Part shown: piece after piece, positions 58,208 through 64,000 of the stretch
Position numbering within the stretch: position 1 is the stretch's first letter
Layout of the letters: every line of letters begins with the position of its first letter
Assembly (NCBI GenBank): GCA_016712565.1
Contig: JADJQU010000004.1
Span: forward strand, 434,001 to 498,000
Reading direction: 5' to 3'
Source: Planctomycetota bacterium
GTDB taxonomy: Bacteria; Planctomycetota; UBA1135; GCA-002686595
Length of the DNA: 64,000 nt
The notes under the pieces: model-generated
Database searches by the model: none
What the model saw: the letters and a program-made list of their open reading frames with translations, nothing else
Told to the model about the DNA's origin: nothing
Program-made: the position numbers and the translations under genes

Positions 58208-60199
58208 TCAGCGCGTGCGCGCCCCCAGGGCGCCCAGCAGGGCACCCTGCAGCGCCGGATCGGCCGCGGTGCGACGGCGCGCCAGCCGTTCGACCTCGAT
58301 CGTGCCGCCCCACTCTCCCAGGGCGTAGCCCACGCGCCGAATGTCCACGGCGCGGGCGCCGCGCGGCGGACGCTCGAGCTCGATGCGGATGGAGTCGAGG
58401 CCCGCCACGTGGGCCATCAGCGCCCCGGCCAAGAGGCTGCGGTCGAAGGGGCCCTGCCAAAGCGCCGTGCGCAAGAGAGGCAGCACCCCGGCGTCCCGTC
58501 GGGCGCACATGGCGCGGGCCAGCTCCACGTTGATCAGCGGCAGATCCTCCATCGGGAACAGCGCGAACAGGGGCTCCACGTCGCCGTTGGCGCCGACGCG
58601 CGCCAGGGCCTGGACGAAGTGGGCACCCTCGGCGGAGCGCAGGATCTCCTCGCCCAGGGCAGCCCGCAGGACCGCGATCTGCCCGGCATCGCCGTTGCGC
58701 GCCAGGGCAATGGCGGCCGTGAGCCGCTCCTCGGGGCCGAAGTTGTCCACGTGGTCGCGCAGCAGCGCCGCCAGCTCGGGCAGGTGGGCGAGGCGCGAGA
58801 CGGCCTGCACCATGGCGGTGCGCTCCTCCCCGGGCTCGTCGGCAAGGGTGTTGCGCACGGCCTCGGCCGCCAGCACGTGGCCGAGCCGCAGCTGGGCCAA
58901 GGTCGCCGTGGCGCGCACCGCGGCCGAAAGGTCGCCGCGCATGCCCTCCAGGATCTCCACGTAGCGCACCTCGCGGCTGCTGCCGAAGGTCTCGGCGATG
59001 CGCTGGCGCCGCAGGGCGTCACTGGAGGCCATGTCCAGCTCCAGCATGGCCACGCCCTCGAGCTTGCCCGCGCGCACCAAGAGCATGGCCGCGTAGGGCG
59101 CGAGGTCGGGGAAGGCGCGCGCCTGACGCAGCACCTCCAGGGTCAATCCCTCCAGCCGCTTCTCGTCGATGCCGTAGAGCAGCTCGGCCCACTCCTCCTG
59201 CCCCGTGGGGTACCAGACGCCGGCGGAGATCATGCGATCGAGTTCACTGGGGATCGCGTTGACCACGGCCCGCATGCGCCGCGGCGCGCCGGCCTCCAGG
59301 GCGATGGCGAAGAAGGAGTCCGCGGTTCCCAGGCGGCGCACTTCGCTGGAGGCGCCGTAGACCAGATCGTCCAAGAACTGACTGTCCTGCTCCAGTCGCT
59401 GGAGCATGTGCGCGCGCCAGGGCTCGCCATCCACCAGGCCGTAGCGGCGCGCGGCATCCCAGCGCAGCTGAATCCAGGCGCGCCCGGGAGTGCAGTCGCT
59501 CACCGCGGCGGGATCTTGGGCGAAGGCGCGCAGTCGCGCGCACGCCTCGGCACCCGGCCCGTCGCCCTCGCAGAGTTTTTCGAACCAGGCCCGTTCCTTC
59601 TCTCCGGAGGAGCGCGCCAGGGAGAGCATGGCCGCGTCGCGCACCTCGGCCACGCTGGAGCGCGCCAGCCGCGCCAGGAGCTCGAAGGTGGCGAAGCCGC
59701 CGTCGAAGAGGCCCAGGATGGCCGCCTCGCGATCCTCGGGGCTGCCCTCCAGGGCCCAGGACTCCAGGCGCGGCGTCATGGCCCGCTCCCCCGCGGCACC
59801 CAGGGCGAAGAGGGCCGCGGCCCGTCGGGGTCCGTCGATGCCCTTGGCCAGGGCGGCCAGGGCCAGCTCGGCCGAGTGGGCGTTGAAGGAAGTGCGCGTG
59901 TTGCGGGCGATCCAAGCGGACCACTCCTCCGCGGAGGCGGCGGCGTTCGCCTGCGCCGGGTTCGCCGTCGCGGCTTCCTGGATCCAGGGCCCCCGGGGAT
60001 CCGCCTGGAGCCTTCCCGCGCTGCCCAGGGTCGCCGCCAGGCACACCAGGGCGGAGATCAGCAGGCGGCTGGAGGGGCCACCCTGCCCGCCAAGGCATCG
60101 GAGCACGTCGGTCGGCTCGCCCTGGGGGCCGCCGGCCAGCCGGGCGGCGGATCGCGGGGGGCGGGGCAGGGCGCCGGGAGGGGTCGGGGAGGGGCGCAT
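58208..60199 (-). CDS. Secreted HEAT-repeat-like helical protein
   Basis: A 663-residue protein beginning with a Pro-rich stretch and a signal/anchor sequence (about 47-65, LLISALVCLAATLGSAG). It continues with many helical pairs typical of HEAT-like repeats: ELALAALAKGIDGPRRAAALFALGAAG, EVRDAAMLSLARSS, ALRRQRIAETFGSSREVRYVEILEGMRG, LTAAIALARNGDAGQIAVLRAALG. Probably extracytoplasmic scaffolding; no enzyme motif is seen. ATG 60199 has GATACC or TACCCT 6-8 nt upstream, the leaderless spacing; the frame stays open to 60235. It is followed by the DUF62 gene after 23 nt, so it may begin the exporter operon. Confidence 0.72.
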   Translation of the reverse strand: MRPSPTPPGALPRPPRSAARLAGGPQGEPTDVLRCLGGQGGPSSRLLISALVCLAATLGSAGRLQADPRGPWIQEAATANPAQANAAASAEEWSAWIARNTRTSFNAHSAELALAALAKGIDGPRRAAALFALGAAGERAMTPRLESWALEGSPEDREAAILGLFDGGFATFELLARLARSSVAEVRDAAMLSLARSSGEKERAWFEKLCEGDGPGAEACARLRAFAQDPAAVSDCTPGRAWIQLRWDAARRYGLVDGEPWRAHMLQRLEQDSQFLDDLVYGASSEVRRLGTADSFFAIALEAGAPRRMRAVVNAIPSELDRMISAGVWYPTGQEEWAELLYGIDEKRLEGLTLEVLRQARAFPDLAPYAAMLLVRAGKLEGVAMLELDMASSDALRRQRIAETFGSSREVRYVEILEGMRGDLSAAVRATATLAQLRLGHVLAAEAVRNTLADEPGEERTAMVQAVSRLAHLPELAALLRDHVDNFGPEERLTAAIALARNGDAGQIAVLRAALGEEILRSAEGAHFVQALARVGANGDVEPLFALFPMEDLPLINVELARAMCARRDAGVLPLLRTALWQGPFDRSLLAGALMAHVAGLDSIRIELERPPRGARAVDIRRVGYALGEWGGTIEVERLARRRTAADPALQGALLGALGARTR

Positions 60200-60600
60200 G
60201 GGGCAAGGGTATCGGCTGGGGGGGCCCGGGCGCACGAACCACCGGGGGGCCCAAGATCCCGCCCCCGCGGCCCGGAGTCAACGGAGGGCCCGTGGAAGGA
60301 GCCCGCGGAAGGAGCCGGTGGGAGGGTCGGGGAACGGGCCCCGTCGCCCCGTCGCCCCCGTCGCCCCCGTCGCCCCCGTCGCCCCCGGGCCCCCAGGGAG
60401 CCGGAGCGCCGGGGCGGCCCCCGGGACCATGCCCGCGAGCAGGTTCCCTCGCGGTCCAAGGCGCCCCCATCGGCCAGCCCGGAGGCCCGGCAGCGCGAAC
60501 AGGCAGGCTGTCGCCCGCGCCGGAAACGGGAAGACCACGGCCCGCCTCCGGGGTCCGCGAGTGGCGGCGGGAATCCGGGCCGGAAGCCCGCGGCGCGGAC
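60200..60600. other. 400-bp GC-rich intergenic region with 9-bp tandem repeats
   Basis: Between the HEAT gene and the lipoprotein gene this stretch has no supported gene. At 60343-60386 it carries an 8-bp GTCGCCCC followed by four perfect 9-bp GTCGCCCCC units. The rest is C/G-rich with scattered G-runs on the minus strand. Confidence 0.6.
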
Positions 60601-61008
60601 TCAGCGCACCGGCAGGTAGAGCACCACCTCGCGGCGTTCCCGGCCGAGGGGCAGCAGCGTGAGCTCCGCCCGGCGACCGTCCGAGCTCTGGGCCAGCAAT
60701 TCGCCCGAGGCCCCCAGGGCCATGCCGCGGATTTCGAAGCGGCCCTCCTCGTCCGTGCGCGCCGAGCGCCCGCCGGGCGCGGTCACGTCCACACCCTCCG
60801 CGGGTCGGTTGGTCGAGAGGTCCATCACGGTTCCGGACACCACGGCTCCATCCTCGGGGGGCGGGGCCGGGTAGAGCGTGCCTCCCACCTGAACTCCGGA
60901 GGAGGGCGGATGGCAGGCCCCGAAGGAGGCCAACGCGAAAACCAAGGCCAGCGGAGCGGGGCGCACCCGGGGCCGGGACTGGGTGGTGTGCTTCGACAGG
61001 TGCTTCAT
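60601..61008 (-). CDS. Lipoprotein with carboxypeptidase-regulatory-like domain
   Basis: A 135-residue protein. A positively charged N-terminus and a hydrophobic stretch (PLALVFALASFGAC) form a lipoprotein signal with Cys near residue 32. The rest is a carboxypeptidase-regulatory-like beta-sandwich, VSGTVMDLSTNRPAEGVDVTAPGGRSARTDEEGRFEIRGMALG, the CarboxypepD_reg fold used for binding or adhesion in envelope proteins. ATG 61008 overlaps the phosphomannomutase stop as ATGA, so it is the last gene of that operon. Enzyme activity is not expected. Confidence 0.72.
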   Translation of the reverse strand: MKHLSKHTTQSRPRVRPAPLALVFALASFGACHPPSSGVQVGGTLYPAPPPEDGAVVSGTVMDLSTNRPAEGVDVTAPGGRSARTDEEGRFEIRGMALGASGELLAQSSDGRRAELTLLPLGRERREVVLYLPVR

Positions 61009-62378
61009 GCTTCGGGTTCCCCCAGCAGGGCGACGACTTCGTTGCGGCGGAGCTCGCGCAGGGCCGCGCTCGAGGCTTCCAGGTTCAGGCGCAGGAGCGG
61101 TTCGGTGTTGGACGGCCGGACGTTGCACCACCACCATTCCTTGGACTTGAGGTCGCCGTATTCGAGCGTGATTCCGTCGAGTTCGTCCTGGCGCGCGTCG
61201 GCGTAGCGCAGCTTGAGCGCGGCGATGGCGGCCTGTTTGTCCTCCACGTGGAAGTTGATCTCCCCGGTGGAGAAGTAGCGCCGCAGGCCGGCCGCGCGCT
61301 GGGACAGGGACAGGCGCGGCTCCCGCGACAGCAGGTTCATGGCCGTGACCATGGCGATCACGCCCGAGTCGCTGGTGAAGTTGTCCGCGAAGTAGAAGTG
61401 GCCCGACAGCTCGCCGCCGAAGATCGCGCCGTGGTTGCGCATGGTGGCTTTGATGAAGGAGTGGCCCACGCGGTCCCGCAGGGGCACGCCGCCCGCCCGG
61501 GCGATCTCCTCCTTGACGACCCAGGAGGAGCGCAGGTCGTAGACCACGGGCCGCGAGGGCTTCTTGGCCAGCAGCTCCCGGGCCAGGATCGCCGTCATCA
61601 AGTCCGCGGCCACGGTGCGGCCGGTCTCATCCACGAAACAGCAGCGATCCGCGTCGCCGTCGAAGCCCACTCCCAGCTCCAGCTTCTCGCGCCGCACCAG
61701 TTCCCGCACGCCGTCGAGGTTCTCCTCCTTGAGCGGATTGGCCTCGTGGTTCGGGAAGGTGCCGTCGGGCTCCATGAAGAGCGTCTTGGCGCGCACGTTG
61801 GGCAGGCGCTCCAGAATGCTGGGCAGGGTGTAGCCGGCCATGCCGTTGGCGGCATCGATGCCGATGGTGATCGGCCGCTCGATGCGCGCGAAACCGGCCA
61901 CGTGGTCGGCGTAGGCGCCCAGCAAGTCCAGCTGGGTCACGCTGCCGCGGCGGGCAGCGGGCGGCAGCTGTGCCGCGCGGCAGAACTGCTCGATCTCCAG
62001 GATGCCGTTGGCGGCCGAGATCGGCCGCGCGCCCCGGGAGCAGAGCTTCATGCCGTTGTACTCGCCGGGATTGTGGCTGGCGGTGACGTTCAGGCCGCCG
62101 TCCACGTCCTGGGATCCGATGGCGAAGTAGGCCATGGGCGTCGAGGCGAGCCCGATGTCGAGCACGTCGCAGCCGTGGTCCCGCATGCCCTCGATCACCG
62201 CCGCGGCGATTTCCGGCGAGTGCGTGCGCATGTCGCGGCCCACCAGGAGGCGCCGCCGGGTCAGCAGACCCTGCTGTTCCAGGAGCCGCGCGAAGCCCCG
62301 GCCGATCCTGCGCGCCAGTGCGGCGTCCAGCTCCTTGGGCACCAGTCCGCGGATGTCGTAGGCCTTGAAGATTCCCAT
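61005..62378 (-). CDS. Phosphomannomutase/phosphoglucomutase
   Basis: A 457-residue alpha-D-phosphohexomutase. The active-site serine loop is NVTASHNPGEYNGMKL, the metal loop VGFDGDADRC, the sugar-specificity loop GGELSGHFYF, and the phosphate-binding loop RPSNTEPLLRL. It interconverts mannose-6-P and mannose-1-P (and/or the glucose forms), providing precursors for GDP-mannose and surface glycans, in line with the Wzm/Wzt system and GT4 gene nearby. ATG 62378 has AAGGAAACC immediately upstream, one of the few Shine-Dalgarno-like sequences in the window. The gene follows the threonine aldolase after 31 nt and overlaps the next by 4 nt. Confidence 0.92.
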   Translation of the reverse strand: MGIFKAYDIRGLVPKELDAALARRIGRGFARLLEQQGLLTRRRLLVGRDMRTHSPEIAAAVIEGMRDHGCDVLDIGLASTPMAYFAIGSQDVDGGLNVTASHNPGEYNGMKLCSRGARPISAANGILEIEQFCRAAQLPPAARRGSVTQLDLLGAYADHVAGFARIERPITIGIDAANGMAGYTLPSILERLPNVRAKTLFMEPDGTFPNHEANPLKEENLDGVRELVRREKLELGVGFDGDADRCCFVDETGRTVAADLMTAILARELLAKKPSRPVVYDLRSSWVVKEEIARAGGVPLRDRVGHSFIKATMRNHGAIFGGELSGHFYFADNFTSDSGVIAMVTAMNLLSREPRLSLSQRAAGLRRYFSTGEINFHVEDKQAAIAALKLRYADARQDELDGITLEYGDLKSKEWWWCNVRPSNTEPLLRLNLEASSAALRELRRNEVVALLGEPEA

Positions 62379-62409
62379 GGTTTCCTTGTGGTTGGGGAGC
62401 CTAGCGCGC

Positions 62410-63462
62410 CTAGGGCCGCGCTCCCAGGAGGTTCACCGCCGCCGCTTCCAGTCGGGCGACGTCGGCGGGTCCCACGTCCAGGTGGGTCACGAAGCGCAGG
62501 CTGTGGCGGGTCATGGGGAGCACCAGCACTCCCGCGGGCTTGAGGGCCTCCATCAGGCCCGCCGCGTCGAAGCGCGGATGGCGCACCTGCACCATCACGA
62601 TGTTGGTCTCCACGTCCCGGGGATCACAGCTGAGCCCGGGCAGGCCGTGCAGGGCCCGGGCCAGGGATTGGGCCAGCCGATGGTCGTCGGCGAGCCGCGC
62701 CACGTGGTGCTCCAGGGCGTAAAGGCCCGCGGCCGCCAGGGAGCCCGCCTGCCGCATCCAGCCGCCCAGGCGCTTGCGCACCAGGCGCGCCCGTTCGGCG
62801 AAGGCCTCGTCCCCCAGGATCAACGAGCCCACCGGGGCGCCCAGGCCCTTCGAAAGGCAGATCGAGACCGAGTCGGCGCAGGCGGCATGGCGCGCCGCCT
62901 CGATGCCGGAGGCCACGGCCGCGTGGAACAGGCGCGCGCCGTCCAGGTGCACCGGGATCCCGTGGGCCCGGGCGAAGGCCTGGGTGCGCTGCAGGGAGTC
63001 CAGGGGAATCACGCGCCCGCCGGGGACCTCGCCGCCGCCCATGAAGCTCTGCTCCAGGGAGATCAGGGCCGTGCGCGGGCAGTGCACGGACTTGGGTCGC
63101 AGCACGCGCTCCAGAAGTTCCGGCTCCAGGCCGCCGCCGGGCGACTCGAGGGTCGTCGACTGCAGCCCGTGGAGATAGCCCGGCGCGCCGGCCTCCCACG
63201 TGACCACGTGGGCCGAGCGCTCGGCCACCAGCTCGTCCCCGGGCCGGGTCCAGGCGCCCAGGGCCACCTGGTTCGCCATGGTGCCCGAGGGCACGAACAG
63301 GGCGGCCGCCTTGCCGAGCATGCGGGCCGCGGTCTGTTCCAGCCGCCGCACGGTCGGGTCGCCGTCGAGCACGTCGTCCCCCACCTCGGCCGAGTGCATG
63401 CGCTCCCGCATCGCCGGCGTGGGCCGGGTGACCGTGTCGCTGCGAAAGTCGCTCGCCCGCAC
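62410..63462 (-). CDS. ltaE: Low-specificity L-threonine aldolase-like PLP enzyme
   Basis: A 350-residue fold-type I PLP enzyme beginning VRASDFRSDTVTRPTPAMRERM. The PLP lysine is in SICLSKGLGAPVGS; LDGARLFHAAVA and DDVLDGDPTVRRLEQTAARMLGKAAALFVPSGTMANQ are typical of threonine aldolases. It splits L-threonine or L-allo-threonine into glycine and acetaldehyde. The GTG at 63462 lies 2 nt after the aminotransferase stop, so the two are co-translated. Length is normal for the family, with no sign of truncation. Confidence 0.9.
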   Translation of the reverse strand: MRASDFRSDTVTRPTPAMRERMHSAEVGDDVLDGDPTVRRLEQTAARMLGKAAALFVPSGTMANQVALGAWTRPGDELVAERSAHVVTWEAGAPGYLHGLQSTTLESPGGGLEPELLERVLRPKSVHCPRTALISLEQSFMGGGEVPGGRVIPLDSLQRTQAFARAHGIPVHLDGARLFHAAVASGIEAARHAACADSVSICLSKGLGAPVGSLILGDEAFAERARLVRKRLGGWMRQAGSLAAAGLYALEHHVARLADDHRLAQSLARALHGLPGLSCDPRDVETNIVMVQVRHPRFDAAGLMEALKPAGVLVLPMTRHSLRFVTHLDVGPADVARLEAAAVNLLGARP

Positions 63463-63464
63463 GT

Positions 63465-64000
63465 TCAGCCCCTGGATTCCTTGAGCGGAACCCCCGCCAG
63501 ACACTCCCGCACGCGACGCAAGGCCTCGCGAATGTTCTCGGTGCTGGAGGCGTAGGAAAAGCGCAGGAAGCCCTCGCCGAACTGGCCGAAGGCCGTGCCG
63601 GAGAGGATCGCCACGCCCGCTTCGTTGAGCAACTTGACCTCCAGGGGCTTGGAGGCCATGCCCGTGCCGGTGATGTTCGGGAAGGCGTAGAAGGCCCCCT
63701 TGGGCATCACGCAGCGGATTCCCGGAATGCCGTTGAGGCCCTCCACGATCAGCTTTCGCCGCTCGTCGAAGGTGCGCATCATCGCCTGCACCTCCGTTTG
63801 GGGGCCCAAGAGGGCCTCTCGACCCGCCATCTGCACCGGGGCCGAGGCGCAGGAGGTGGTGTTGATCTGCAGCCGCTCGGCGTGGGCCACGAGTTTGGCC
63901 GGCCAGACGCCGAAGCCCAGGCGCCAACCGGTCATGGAGAACGTCTTCGACCAACCGTCCAGCAGGATCGTGCGGTCGCGCAGGTGTTCGTAGGACAGGA
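63465..64000 (-). CDS. Class I/II aminotransferase, partial at window edge
   Basis: The 178 C-terminal residues of an AspC-type aminotransferase; the N-terminus lies beyond 64000. The PLP lysine is in LDGWSKTFSMTGWRLGF; LNGIPGIRCVMPKGAFYAFPNI and FGEGFLRFSYASSTENIREALRRV are typical of the Iγ aspartate/aromatic aminotransferase group. The substrate cannot be assigned from this part. It is co-translated with the threonine aldolase. Confidence 0.9.
   Translation of the reverse strand, partial: LSYEHLRDRTILLDGWSKTFSMTGWRLGFGVWPAKLVAHAERLQINTTSCASAPVQMAGREALLGPQTEVQAMMRTFDERRKLIVEGLNGIPGIRCVMPKGAFYAFPNITGTGMASKPLEVKLLNEAGVAILSGTAFGQFGEGFLRFSYASSTENIREALRRVRECLAGVPLKESRG

Overview
The window is 64 kb of very GC-rich bacterial DNA that most resembles a member of the Planctomycetota. 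The support is indirect: a secreted sugar-dehydrogenase-like protein carries the NGNGVPDECD-type repeat common in secreted planctomycete proteins, and DUF1080, sulfatase-like, DUF58/BatA and long HEAT proteins occur together, with an outer-membrane porin and an O-antigen-type exporter. Few genes have a clear Shine-Dalgarno sequence. Several instead have a -10-like hexamer 6-12 nt before the start codon, which suggests leaderless transcripts. The identification rests on gene content only.

Layout. 0.1-10 kb: a YVTN-type beta-propeller, the ABC-F factor EttA, a NUDIX hydrolase, a membrane protein, then trigger factor-ClpP-ClpX and a divergent amino-acid permease. 10-16 kb: a DUF1080 protein, then a minus-strand cluster running transglutaminase lipoprotein, TusA-like, DsrE-like, TusA::OsmC fusion and a core-type cobalamin-independent methionine synthase, with a porin upstream. 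16-25 kb: PQQ-type sugar dehydrogenase, SPFH/zinc-ribbon pair, a 199-bp MITE-like element between convergent genes, alpha/beta hydrolase and sulfatase-family lipoprotein. 25-31 kb: tRNA-His, a coiled-coil protein, a zinc-ribbon/ThiF/MobA-like operon and a 1048-residue DUF4388-like membrane protein. 31-39 kb: NhaC, AsnRS, a second NhaC-like antiporter and an LPG-flippase-type protein. 39-46 kb: BatA/DUF58, dihydroorotase, a GAF-PP2C phosphatase and a divergent STAS protein. 46-52 kb: GT4 glycosyltransferase, HAD protein, FecR-like lipoprotein, McsB arginine kinase and a beta-galactosidase-like protein. 52-60 kb: a minus-strand operon of HEAT protein, SAM hydroxide adenosyltransferase, arginase, Wzm, Wzt and a methyltransferase with a ~510-residue coiled coil. 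60-64 kb: lipoprotein, phosphomannomutase, threonine aldolase and a partial aminotransferase.

Two gene sets stand out. The Wzm/Wzt exporter, whose Wzt has a C-terminal cargo-binding-type extension, is next to a methyltransferase joined to a very long, internally duplicated coiled coil. This layout recalls the WbdD chain-terminator and molecular ruler of ABC-exported O-antigens, without an evident kinase domain. The TusA/DsrE/TusA::OsmC/core-MetE cluster suggests a persulfide-relay route connected to methionine or thiol methylation.

At least eight genes are interrupted by one- or two-base shifts or an in-frame stop, mostly at homopolymers or GC dinucleotide runs. The uniform pattern suggests consensus errors in the assembly more than true pseudogenes; these genes are given over their full span.
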